Source: Prevotella sp. CAG:1185 (GTDB lineage: Bacteria > Bacteroidota > Bacteroidia > Bacteroidales > Bacteroidaceae). From it: DNA of 38,366 bases. Positions 15,998-24,201 of this stretch are shown here, one piece after another (positions within the stretch are counted from its first letter, which is position 1; every line of letters begins with the position of its first letter). The notes under the pieces are model-generated. The model saw only the letters and a list, made by a program, of their open reading frames with translations, searched no databases and was not told where the DNA came from. The position numbers and the translations under genes were made by a program. The stretch covers positions 1 to 38,366 of the forward strand of contig HF992637.1 of the NCBI GenBank assembly GCA_000436695.1, read 5' to 3'.

Positions 15998-16360
15998 ATG
16001 ATGATTAGACAACTGGCCATATTGTTTGGCTGCCTCGCATTGGGTGAGTTCATAATATGGCTCACAGGCATACCATTGCCTTCAAGCATATTGGGTATGC
16101 TTATTCTTACTCTTCTGCTCAAGCTGAAGATTATCCGTCTGGAATGGGTAAAGACCATATCCGACTTTTTGGTTGCAAACATCGGTTTCTTTTTCGTTCC
16201 GCCCGGCGTAGCAATTATGCTCTATTTTGACATAATCAAAGCCGAGTTTTGGCCCATAGTAATCTCAACGGCAGCATCAACCGTCATTGTGCTTGCCGTA
16301 ACGGGATGGGTTCATCAGATATACGGAAAAGCCGTACACAAGAAAGGAGGCGACCAATGA
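15998..16360 (+). CDS. lrgA: LrgA/CidA-family holin-like membrane protein
   Basis: A 120-residue protein with four predicted membrane helices (IRQLAILFGCLALGEFIIW and LPSSILGMLILTLLLKLKII among them) and the conserved block FLVANIGFFFVPPGVAIM. LrgA/CidA proteins are holin-like and, with LrgB/CidB, influence autolysis and, in some bacteria, pyruvate or glycolate movement. Its stop overlaps the start of lrgB by four bases (ATGA), so the two are translationally coupled. A second reading frame that begins inside this gene at 16249 and runs into lrgB is an artefact of the lrgB frame being open upstream. Confidence 0.88.
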   Translation: MMIRQLAILFGCLALGEFIIWLTGIPLPSSILGMLILTLLLKLKIIRLEWVKTISDFLVANIGFFFVPPGVAIMLYFDIIKAEFWPIVISTAASTVIVLAVTGWVHQIYGKAVHKKGGDQ

Positions 16361-17049
16361 GCTATCTGTCAAACGAATTTTTCCTTATTGCCATTACGTT
16401 CGGAAGCTATTTCTTCGGAAAACTGCTCCGCAAATGGACTCACTGGACAATAATGCATCCAATATTGGTAAGTATATGCGTGCTTATCACTTTTCTGAAA
16501 ATATCGGGCGTGAAATATGAGACATACACTACAAGCGGACACATGATAGAGTTTTGGCTCCAGCCTGCCGTAGTAGCACTCGGCGTGCCCTTGTATCAGC
16601 AACTTGAAACCATCAAGAAGCAGTTTATGCCGATACTCATGTCAGAGCTTGCGGGCTGTCTGGCAGGCATAATATCTGTAGTGCTCATAGCCAAGGCTCT
16701 CGGCGCATCTAAACCCGTGATAATGTCGCTCGCGCCAAAATCTGTAACCACGCCTATCGCCATGGAGGTTACAAAGAGCATCGGCGGCATACCGTCGCTC
16801 ACGGCTGCCGTAGTGGTGTGCGTAGGTCTGCTGTGTGCCGTGGCAGGATATAAGACAATGGGATTTGCCCACGTTAATAGTCCTGTGGCACAAGGTCTGT
16901 CGATGGGAACGGCTGCTCACGCAATGGGTACAGCAACGTCAATGGACGTGAGCAAGGTTCACGGAGCCTACGCCAGTCTGGGCCTCACTATCAACGGCAT
17001 ACTGACATCACTGCTTACACCGTCAATATTACCGCTGATGGGCATCTGA
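16357..17049 (+). CDS. lrgB: LrgB/CidB-family membrane protein
   Basis: A 230-residue polytopic membrane protein. MSYLSNEFFLIAITFGSYF opens it; conserved stretches are VVALGVPLYQQLETIKKQ, SLAPKSVTTPIAMEV and FAHVNSPVAQGLSMGTAAHA followed by GTA. The ATG at 16357 is preferred over upstream frame positions because an AGGAGG stands at 16345-16350, unusually strong for this phylum, and because it gives the ATGA overlap with lrgA. The pair is regarded as a holin/antiholin-like or metabolite transport system. Confidence 0.9.
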   Translation: MSYLSNEFFLIAITFGSYFFGKLLRKWTHWTIMHPILVSICVLITFLKISGVKYETYTTSGHMIEFWLQPAVVALGVPLYQQLETIKKQFMPILMSELAGCLAGIISVVLIAKALGASKPVIMSLAPKSVTTPIAMEVTKSIGGIPSLTAAVVVCVGLLCAVAGYKTMGFAHVNSPVAQGLSMGTAAHAMGTATSMDVSKVHGAYASLGLTINGILTSLLTPSILPLMGI

Positions 17050-17084
17050 TGTTTACACTATATTCTTACCTGTCATAAAGAAAG

Positions 17085-17130
17085 ACGGACAACAGTAAGA
17101 GGATTTTTTTCTCGCTGTTGTCCGTTTTTA
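17085..17130 (+). terminator. Terminator of lrgAB
   Basis: ACGGACAACAG (17085-17095) pairs with CTGTTGTCCGT (17115-17125), followed by TTTT. Confidence 0.72.
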
Positions 17131-17166
17131 TATTACATTAAGCAACAAAGATTCTTGACTATTACA

Positions 17167-17203
17167 GAAAAAATACATCCGAAGCAAAATGCTCCGAATG
17201 TAT
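17167..17203 (-). terminator. Terminator of the DUF4827-glmM operon
   Basis: ATACATCCGAAGC (17173-17185) pairs with GCTCCGAATGTAT (17191-17203) around AAAAT; on the minus strand the stem is followed by TTTTTT. Confidence 0.78.
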
Positions 17204-17234
17204 GATATATTATAAAGATATTTTAAATCTTATA

Positions 17235-18620
17235 TTATTTCTGCATATCGTAAACCACCTGCATTATCTTCTTGCCAAGCGCGTCGGCCTCTTCCATTGA
17301 TGAAGCCTCACTGTAAACGCGGATGATAGGCTCTGTGTTCGACTTACGCAGATGAACCCACTTGTCGGGGAAATCAATCTTGACACCGTCGACATCGTTA
17401 ATCTGCTCATTGCTGTACATCTCCTTAACCTTCTCGAGTATAGCGTCGACATCTGTTGAAGGAGTAAGATCTATACGGTTTTTGGCAATATAATAATCAG
17501 GGAATGTGGCGCGAAGCTCGCTTACATTGCAGCCCTTCTGAGCCAGAGACGACAGGAAGAGGGCTATGCCTACAAGAGCGTCGCGGCCATAATGGCTTTC
17601 AGGATAAATAACTCCGCCGTTGCCTTCGCCGCCGATAACTGCACCAACTTCTTTCATCTTGGTGGTAACGTTTACCTCGCCTACGGCCGACGCAGTGTAG
17701 TGTCCGCCGTGTTTCTCGGTTACGTCGCGCAGGGCACGCGTGCTACTCAAGTTGCTTACGGTGTTGCCCGGTGTGTGGCTCAGCACGTAGTCGGCAACGC
17801 TTACAAGCGTATATTCCTCACCGAACATACGTCCGTCCTCACAGATAAACGCAAGGCGGTCGACATCTGGATCGACAACAATGCCGAGATTAAACTCTCC
17901 GCTGCGCATACGCTCCATTATACCGCCGAGATTCTTCTCCAACGGTTCAGGATTGTGCGCGAAGTCGCCGTTTGGTTCGCCGTTGAGCACTTCACATTCA
18001 ACACCGAGTGACCTCAGAAGTTCCGGAAGAATTATACCTCCGACACTGTTGATTGCGTCAACGCACACACGGAAATGAGCATTTCTGATAGCCTCAACAT
18101 CAACAAGCTTAAGAGCCAGCACAGAGTCGATGTGACGACGATTAAACGAGTCATCTTTTATATAATGGCCGAGACTGTCGACATCGGCATACTCAAAGTC
18201 TTCTTTTTCAGCAATGTCAAGCACCTCGTTACCGGCAGCCTTGTCAAGAAACTCTCCCTCGCAGTTAAGCAGTTTAAGAGCGTTCCACTGGCGCGGGTTA
18301 TGGCTTGCGGTGATTATTATACCTCCGTCGGCACCTGACATGCGCACTGCAAGTTCTGTAGTAGGCGTAGTAGCAAGGCCTATGTCGATAACATCATAAC
18401 CCATGCCCATCAATGTACCACAGACAATGCTTCTGACCATTTCACCTGAAATACGTGCATCGCGGCCAACAACGATTTTGCCGCTCGACGACTTGCCGCT
18501 GCGGCGGATGTATGTGGCATAAGCGGTAACAAACTTAACGATGTCAAGCGGATTGAGCGTGTCGCCCGTATGTCCGCCGATAGTTCCGCGAATGCCAGAA
18601 ATAGATTTAATAAGTGTCAT
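17235..18620 (-). CDS. glmM: Phosphoglucosamine mutase
   Basis: A 461-residue alpha-D-phosphohexomutase that interconverts glucosamine-6- and glucosamine-1-phosphate on the way to UDP-GlcNAc for peptidoglycan and LPS. Four family signatures are present: the phosphoserine loop TASHNP (104-109, Ser106), the metal loop DPDVDR (250-255), the sugar loop GEGNGG (about 335) and the phosphate-binding RKSNTEPIIR (about 425). The start MTLIKSISGIRGTIGG is typical of Bacteroidetes GlmM. Three bases separate it from the DUF4827 lipoprotein gene before it, so both are probably on one transcript. A phosphomannomutase role cannot be ruled out from motifs alone. Confidence 0.9.
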   Translation of the reverse strand: MTLIKSISGIRGTIGGHTGDTLNPLDIVKFVTAYATYIRRSGKSSSGKIVVGRDARISGEMVRSIVCGTLMGMGYDVIDIGLATTPTTELAVRMSGADGGIIITASHNPRQWNALKLLNCEGEFLDKAAGNEVLDIAEKEDFEYADVDSLGHYIKDDSFNRRHIDSVLALKLVDVEAIRNAHFRVCVDAINSVGGIILPELLRSLGVECEVLNGEPNGDFAHNPEPLEKNLGGIMERMRSGEFNLGIVVDPDVDRLAFICEDGRMFGEEYTLVSVADYVLSHTPGNTVSNLSSTRALRDVTEKHGGHYTASAVGEVNVTTKMKEVGAVIGGEGNGGVIYPESHYGRDALVGIALFLSSLAQKGCNVSELRATFPDYYIAKNRIDLTPSTDVDAILEKVKEMYSNEQINDVDGVKIDFPDKWVHLRKSNTEPIIRVYSEASSMEEADALGKKIMQVVYDMQK

Positions 18621-18623
18621 TAT

Positions 18624-19262
18624 TTATCTTCCCCTTTCATAAGTAATTGTGTAATAGCAAGGATAAACGCCCGAAGATGCATACTGATGTCCCTGTGTGT
18701 GAGGAACAATAAGATTAACCTTTGCAATCTCTTCGTCAGCATTTTCCTGGCGTCCAACCTTTATATACGTAAACGGCACAAGCCATCCTGAAGGCACAGA
18801 AGTGCTTCCGTAGAACATGGCCATGACGCTCTGATTCTTGATAAACGAAGCAGTAAACGTTCCACTGGTGTTTGTAACTGTCATCTTGTCGACAATTGAC
18901 GAGAAAGACAAAACATCATTGGTTAACTGCAATGAGTCGGTAAGAATGTTGCGCTCACTGAAACGGCACAAAACGGTTGTTGTCTCTCCATCCTTTATTT
19001 TCTCGCCACAGCCCTCTCTTACAATCTGCATATAGACGCCAGAATTCTTCAACAAGACAAACTGATTTTTGCTCAAGTCAGTTTTATATCCCTGTTCGGC
19101 AAACTGTGTTTCTGTTATAACATTTATGGCCGAATCGGCAATAAATCTACTAATTGCAGCACGCTCTCTATCTTTCTGCTCTGCATAAGTCTCTGTATCA
19201 TCGCAACTTATAACCGTAACAGCTGCGAAAAGGGCTATGAAAGCCAAAGCTAAATTTCTCAT
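18624..19262 (-). CDS. DUF4827 lipoprotein, possibly FKBP-like
   Basis: A 212-residue lipoprotein with signal MRNLALAFIALFAAVTVISC; the lipid-bearing Cys is residue 20, followed by DDTETYAEQKDRE. The rest, with ISRFIADSAINVI, SGVYMQIVREGCGEKIKDGE and a C-terminal GHQYASSGVYPCYYTITYE, fits the Bacteroidales DUF4827 family and broadly resembles FKBP-type domains. Isomerase activity is unproven. It is the first gene of a two-gene operon with glmM, a pairing frequent in Bacteroidales, but no functional link is known. Confidence 0.82.
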   Translation of the reverse strand: MRNLALAFIALFAAVTVISCDDTETYAEQKDRERAAISRFIADSAINVITETQFAEQGYKTDLSKNQFVLLKNSGVYMQIVREGCGEKIKDGETTTVLCRFSERNILTDSLQLTNDVLSFSSIVDKMTVTNTSGTFTASFIKNQSVMAMFYGSTSVPSGWLVPFTYIKVGRQENADEEIAKVNLIVPHTQGHQYASSGVYPCYYTITYERGR

Positions 19263-19292
19263 TCTTAATTATAGTAATATAAGTACAACGGG

Positions 19293-19300
19293 CAAAATTA
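19293..19300 (-). promoter_or_regulatory. Candidate -7 box of the DUF4827-glmM operon
   Basis: On the minus strand TAATTTTG followed by C, 30 bases before the start codon. No consensus -33 box is visible at the usual spacing. Confidence 0.4.
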
Positions 19301-19407
19301 CAAAAAATACACTAATTATGCCACATCATAATTTATAATTATGCTACTTTAACGATACACGGCTAAATATGCTGAAAATGCTTTTTGGCAGACAAAACGG
19401 ACGTGTG

Positions 19408-20433
19408 TCAGAATTTAAACTCCGTAACGGCCTTTCTGACTATAGCCTCAGCCTCTTCCACCGAACATTCAAGACGCCCGCCGGCAGCATTGAGATGTCC
19501 ACCGCCGTTGAAATATTCTTCGGCAAGACGATTGCACGGGAAATTGTCTACTGAACGTGTGCTAACCCAAACCAGATTGTCTTTCTCTGTGTCCTGTCTC
19601 AACGAAATGCTAAGGCGCATGCCCTTAATCTGAAGAGGCATATTGACAAGTCCCTCGGCATCGCCCTTGATGTAATGGAAACGCTTCAGGTCTTCACGAC
19701 TCAGCACGAAATAGGCTGCACGTTCTTCCTGCATTACCACCATTTTCTCGTTAAGCACATATCCGATGAGCCTCATTCGCCACTCGCTGTAATTGTTATA
19801 AACGTTGCGATAAATCTTATCTTTGTCAATACCCTTGGTAAGAAGCTGACTAATGATGAAGAATATTTCAGGACGTGTTGAATTATATGTAAATCCGCCA
19901 GTGTCGGTCATCATGCCACAATAAAGCGGAACGGCGCACTTGCGCGTCATCATGTCGAAACCGCCAAGCTGCCAAATAAGCCGGAACACAAGCTCGCACG
20001 TACTGCAAGCATCAGGATGAGAGACACACAGTTCTGTGTCGATGTCAGGATTAAGATGATGGTCTACAAGAACTTTCTTTGCAGCTGACCCGGCCAACGG
20101 AACAGCCATTTCATCAGTACGCGAAAAGGTGTTGAAATCAAGACAGAACACAAGGTCGGCCGAAGCAAGCAATCCGTCAACAAAATTTTTGTGCTTGTCG
20201 TAGCGTATTATGCGCTCTGTGCCTGGAAGCCACTGCAAAAAATCAGGATAGGCATCGGGAACTACCGCAACGGGCACTTTGCCCAAAGAGCGAAGATACT
20301 CGGTCATGCCGAGAAGTGAACCGACGGCATCGCCGTCAGGACTGCGGTGGCAACAAAGAACTATGTTGTCCGAACAACTGATAAGGCTGCGGAGGTGTTC
20401 GGTCTCCGCAGCGGTAAGCAAGTTTATATCCAT
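19408..20433 (-). CDS. DHH-family phosphoesterase (NrnA-like nanoRNase/pAp phosphatase)
   Basis: A 341-residue enzyme with the DHH-DHHA1 layout. Metal-binding motifs are HRSPDGDAVGS (H29, D33, D35), CLDF (D99), the name-giving DHH at 124-126 in VLVDHHLNPD, and DTGGF in the middle. The C-terminal DHHA1 substrate motif GGGHLNAAGG is near residue 312. Relatives degrade short RNA or cyclic-dinucleotide products and dephosphorylate pAp using Mn. It appears to stand alone, on the same strand as its neighbours but 145 bases from the glmM operon. The exact substrate is not decided by sequence. Confidence 0.88.
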   Translation of the reverse strand: MDINLLTAAETEHLRSLISCSDNIVLCCHRSPDGDAVGSLLGMTEYLRSLGKVPVAVVPDAYPDFLQWLPGTERIIRYDKHKNFVDGLLASADLVFCLDFNTFSRTDEMAVPLAGSAAKKVLVDHHLNPDIDTELCVSHPDACSTCELVFRLIWQLGGFDMMTRKCAVPLYCGMMTDTGGFTYNSTRPEIFFIISQLLTKGIDKDKIYRNVYNNYSEWRMRLIGYVLNEKMVVMQEERAAYFVLSREDLKRFHYIKGDAEGLVNMPLQIKGMRLSISLRQDTEKDNLVWVSTRSVDNFPCNRLAEEYFNGGGHLNAAGGRLECSVEEAEAIVRKAVTEFKF

Positions 20434-20500
20434 TTCTTAATATACAAGGAAAATGTTTCAGGCGTGAGCATAACAAAGTGAGCTCAACACCGATAAACAT

Positions 20501-20527
20501 TTTATAGCGGCACACGGCCGCTATAAA
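20501..20527 (-). terminator. Hairpin downstream of the nucleotidyltransferase gene
   Basis: TTTATAGCGGC (20501-20511) pairs perfectly with GCCGCTATAAA (20517-20527). It sits 13 bases beyond the stop codon and could terminate either strand; the T-tract is short. Confidence 0.55.
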
Positions 20528-20539
20528 GTATTGTTATGA

Positions 20540-21451
20540 TTAAAACAGTTTGTTTGGATAAACACCCTCGTCAACAAGACTCTTTATCTTGTCAACAACA
20601 GACTGACGGTCAGCAGCGTAAGTAACGCCAAACCATTTACTTGTGGTGTCAAGCACCTCAACAGTTGCAGTCTTTTCGTTAATCAGTTTGTTAACCATAA
20701 GCGGAATGAAGAACTCAGCCTTGAGATTCTCCATATTCTTAGGATCAGAGAGGAACTCCTTAAAATAAGCCTCGCTGTGCTCAAAATAGTCAGGAGTGAA
20801 TCCCCACATGTTCATTGAAACAGGAGTGTTGTCCTCAACAGCAACCCACTCGCCCTTCTCGTCCTTATAGCATACAGGACCATTGACACGCATAATCTCT
20901 GTGCGCTCAACAACAGTAGAAAGGTTTCCGGCCTCATCCTTTGAGCATATTCCACGTGCGACAGTTCCATTGTCAGACAATGTATTGCCTACACGGAAAC
21001 CAACCATTGCATACTTGTCATGGCTGCCTTCGGGAAGCTCTGAAAGGAACTTGCCGATAACCATGAATGCATCGCGGTTATAGAAGTCGTCGCAATTTAT
21101 TACGCAGAAAGGCTCCTTGATAACGTCCTTAGCCATAAGAACAGCATGGTTTGTACCCCATGGCTTAACACGTCCTTCAGGACAATGGAAGCCCTCGGGC
21201 AGTGCGTCAAGGCTCTGGAAACAAAGTTCTACAGGCACATGACCTTCATACTTGCTAAGAATCTTTGTGCGGAAATCATCCTCAAAATCTTTACGAATAA
21301 CAAAAACTATCTTGCCGAATCCGGCTTTTATGGCATCGTAAATTGAATAATCCATAATTGTCTCGCCGTTTGGGCCCAGTCCGTCAAGCTGCTTCAGACC
21401 GCCGTAACGACTACCCATTCCGGCTGCCAACAATAATAATGCGGGTTTCAT
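20540..21451 (-). CDS. Sugar nucleotidyltransferase
   Basis: A 303-residue NTP-transferase with the Rossmann-like nucleotidyltransferase fold. The N-terminal LLLAAGMGSRYGGLKQL is the nucleotide-binding signature, followed by GPNGETIMDYSIYDA, the sugar-site GTNHAVLMA and the metal-site CVINCDDFYNRDA. Such enzymes make NDP-sugars from sugar-1-phosphates. The family is widespread in Bacteroidales as an uncharacterised nucleotidyltransferase; its sugar is not known. It has a candidate promoter 100 bases upstream and seems to be a single-gene unit. Confidence 0.85.
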   Translation of the reverse strand: MKPALLLLAAGMGSRYGGLKQLDGLGPNGETIMDYSIYDAIKAGFGKIVFVIRKDFEDDFRTKILSKYEGHVPVELCFQSLDALPEGFHCPEGRVKPWGTNHAVLMAKDVIKEPFCVINCDDFYNRDAFMVIGKFLSELPEGSHDKYAMVGFRVGNTLSDNGTVARGICSKDEAGNLSTVVERTEIMRVNGPVCYKDEKGEWVAVEDNTPVSMNMWGFTPDYFEHSEAYFKEFLSDPKNMENLKAEFFIPLMVNKLINEKTATVEVLDTTSKWFGVTYAADRQSVVDKIKSLVDEGVYPNKLF

Positions 21452-21840
21452 GTTTCTGTGAATTTATTTTTAAGGTTTAATTTTGTTTGTCCCGGCTATG
21501 CGCGCTTTAATCGTTGCGCCAGGATATATAATACTAAAAACTGAATGCAAATATACTTATTTTTTTACGAAAATAATCTTTTTCACAACGTTTTCAACAT
21601 AAAAAGACGCACTTTTTAGGAAAACATTATGTGAATGTTGTTTTTTGGCCTGAAATTTGTAAAGAAACATACTTTATTTTTTCTGAAGCATCATTATAGC
21701 ACCTATATCATGACACAATCAGACAGTGATTTTTTAACCCTTAACGTTAGGATTCGTAGTTAAGTTACAAATACACAGGCACAATGTAACACTTGTCATA
21801 CCCCTGCACCGGATTTAGACACATCACCGCAATATAATTA
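21452..21840. other. Intergenic region between tamL and the nucleotidyltransferase gene
   Basis: No gene is supported in these 389 bases. On the minus strand TATATTTG followed by C (complement of 21548-21555) is a likely -7 box for the nucleotidyltransferase gene, about 100 bases upstream of its start. No clear terminator hairpin for tamL was found. Confidence 0.5.
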
Positions 21841-24201
21841 TCAGAACGGATAACCGACTGCAAGATGAATAGCCTGACCGTCACTAAACTTTGGTATGTT
21901 ATAGAATCCGCCTTTGCCAGTGTTGTAAGGCACATGAAGACCCACGCCCCAGTCAAGACGAAGAACAAGAAAGTCGAGATCATAACGCAAGCCTACACCT
22001 GTACCAAGGGCCATCTCCTTCAACACATTCTTAAACTGAAATTTGGCACCCTCACGATAGCCGTCGTCACGCATTGCCCACACGTTGCCGGCATCAATGA
22101 ATGTGGCTCCATAAAGGCTGCCAAAGATGTTAAAGCGATATTCAAGGTTAAACTGCAGCTTTATGTCGCCGGTCTGGTCGAGATACGACAGTTTCGACTC
22201 ATTTGTGGTATAGCTTCCCGGACCGATGCTGCGCACGGCAAAGGCTCTGATACTGTTGGCTCCGCCTACGTAGAACTGCTCGCTGTAAGGAGCAGCCATA
22301 CTGTTGCCGTAAGTGTAAATAACTCCGGCACTGATATGCCCGACAAGCTGTGACTTCTGCCCAAGCTGCCATATTTTGCTGAAGTCGGTTTCTATCTTCA
22401 GGAACTGTGCATACGGGTTTTTAAACAGCTGCTTGCCAACCTCGTTCCACTTCTTGCCGGCAGCCATATATCCAAGCGAAAGAATATTGCCCGACTCGGT
22501 TACAGTGGTCTGCCACACAATAGGATTGCGGTGCTTTACCGTGCTGCTGTACGACAACATATAACGCATCTTCGGGATAAACGTGTTCTGCATTGATGTC
22601 TGGAGATACGGATTTGCCTGAAGAATAGAGTCAAACTTAGCCGTGGTATAGTTAAGGCGCTGATACTGAAGAGTCAGCGGACTGAACTCATGACGCCACA
22701 GCGAAGACTTCTGCCATGTATAGGTCCATTCCGCCGAGAATGTGTGCATCTTGAAATAATCAGGACGCTTCATTACGTTCATTCCTATCTTGGCATAAGT
22801 TGAAGGCGTAGTGAAATAACGGCGATGCTTGAGGAACGGCACTATGAGTCGCGGAAACTCAATTGACGCATCTGCACCATACTCATAAGAGTTCATGTCG
22901 GCAGAACCGCCACTGACGTTGCCTCCCTTCTGCCATTCGTATGAACCGTGCAGATTGATGTCGAGCTTCTCGCCTCCACGGAACGCGTTACGTTTGGTGA
23001 AACCTATTACAAGCTCAGGACCTGTGCGGCCGTTAATCTTATTGGTGTAATTGGTTTCAATATAGAAGTCATAAGGCTTGCCAAACGTACAAGAGAGATT
23101 AAGGTCGAGCGTATCGCACGTTGCCGATGTGTCGCGAGGAGTAAAAGCAAACTCGACAGAACTGAACAAGCCTGAACCACTAATCTTATTTGACGACTCA
23201 AGATACTTGTCATAACTGTAAAGCTGACGCGGACGCAACTTTAGGTCGCTCAATATTATTCGCGGACGTATCGGCGGTTTGCGGCCGTTGAACCTCACCG
23301 TAAAGTAGCGGTGACTGAAAGAATCTTTCAATTCTTCCATAAACTGCTTGCGTATGTCTATTTTTATTTTGCCGATATACCATTTATGCTTGGCCATCTC
23401 AGGCAGATTGTCGGCCATCTGCAGTCGCAGGTTTGCCTTTCCCGGCGTCATGGTTGTATCGGCGAGATAAGAAGCAAAACTGGGCTGATAGAAATAATAG
23501 CCGTTGTTGCGGAACAGCGTTGCTATACGATTGCGCTCGGCATCGAGAGCAGAAGCGTCAAAAGGCGCCCCGCTCTTTATCTTAGCCTCGTCAAGGGTAT
23601 TGCCGATAAGAGTATCGGCCATGACAGGAAAACCTACATACTGTATTGTATCTATTGTCAGCAGCGGACCAAACTTGACGGTATAGCCAATTTTGCTTTT
23701 CTTAGGATTCTTCTGTTCTACAATCTCATAGTCTACCTTTCCGTTCATATATCCGTGATTGCGCAACACCGACTGAGCCACAGATGCACGCAACTGCGGA
23801 TTGACCTGGCTCATAAGCACGGGCGACTTGCCGAATGTCTTTGTAACCCACTGTGCAATCTTGTTCTTTGAGCCTGAAAAGGCGTTCCATATCCACAGAC
23901 CATAAGGAAACGGTGTGCGATAATACGAACTGCCGAACAGCGCACCGTTAGGCGCTGTAGCCAACGACGCTTCAATCTCCTCGCGCGTAGTTTCATACTG
24001 TTCGTTTTTCTCATAATCCTGATAGTCTATCTTCGTAAGTCCGATGAACAGCTGATCTTTATCCGGTATGCCACTTGTGGTTGAACATGACCATAACAAC
24101 GCGACGACAACAGCAAACAGACAAAGACGCAGCAACAACACACGCAGCTGACAAAACTGTCTGCTAACCATAAACATTATATATTTAACCAACTGTCTCA
24201 T
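21841..24201 (-). CDS. tamL: TamL, lipidated TamA/BamA-like outer-membrane protein
   Basis: A 786-residue Omp85-family protein. The N-terminus is hydrophobic with a lipobox-like LLWSC (Cys39), fitting the Bacteroidetes variant TamL, in which the TamA counterpart is a lipoprotein. POTRA-like domains occupy about residues 50-370 (for example FGPLLTIDTIQYVGFP), and a 16-strand barrel follows, with the Omp85 motif YVGGANSIRAFAVRSIGPG and C-terminal HLAVGYPF. With TamB it aids assembly or lipid transport at the outer membrane. Its start codon overlaps the tamB stop (ATGA), so the two are co-translated. Several Met codons precede the hydrophobic core, so the exact start is uncertain by a few residues. 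Confidence 0.88.
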   Translation of the reverse strand: MRQLVKYIMFMVSRQFCQLRVLLLRLCLFAVVVALLWSCSTTSGIPDKDQLFIGLTKIDYQDYEKNEQYETTREEIEASLATAPNGALFGSSYYRTPFPYGLWIWNAFSGSKNKIAQWVTKTFGKSPVLMSQVNPQLRASVAQSVLRNHGYMNGKVDYEIVEQKNPKKSKIGYTVKFGPLLTIDTIQYVGFPVMADTLIGNTLDEAKIKSGAPFDASALDAERNRIATLFRNNGYYFYQPSFASYLADTTMTPGKANLRLQMADNLPEMAKHKWYIGKIKIDIRKQFMEELKDSFSHRYFTVRFNGRKPPIRPRIILSDLKLRPRQLYSYDKYLESSNKISGSGLFSSVEFAFTPRDTSATCDTLDLNLSCTFGKPYDFYIETNYTNKINGRTGPELVIGFTKRNAFRGGEKLDINLHGSYEWQKGGNVSGGSADMNSYEYGADASIEFPRLIVPFLKHRRYFTTPSTYAKIGMNVMKRPDYFKMHTFSAEWTYTWQKSSLWRHEFSPLTLQYQRLNYTTAKFDSILQANPYLQTSMQNTFIPKMRYMLSYSSTVKHRNPIVWQTTVTESGNILSLGYMAAGKKWNEVGKQLFKNPYAQFLKIETDFSKIWQLGQKSQLVGHISAGVIYTYGNSMAAPYSEQFYVGGANSIRAFAVRSIGPGSYTTNESKLSYLDQTGDIKLQFNLEYRFNIFGSLYGATFIDAGNVWAMRDDGYREGAKFQFKNVLKEMALGTGVGLRYDLDFLVLRLDWGVGLHVPYNTGKGGFYNIPKFSDGQAIHLAVGYPF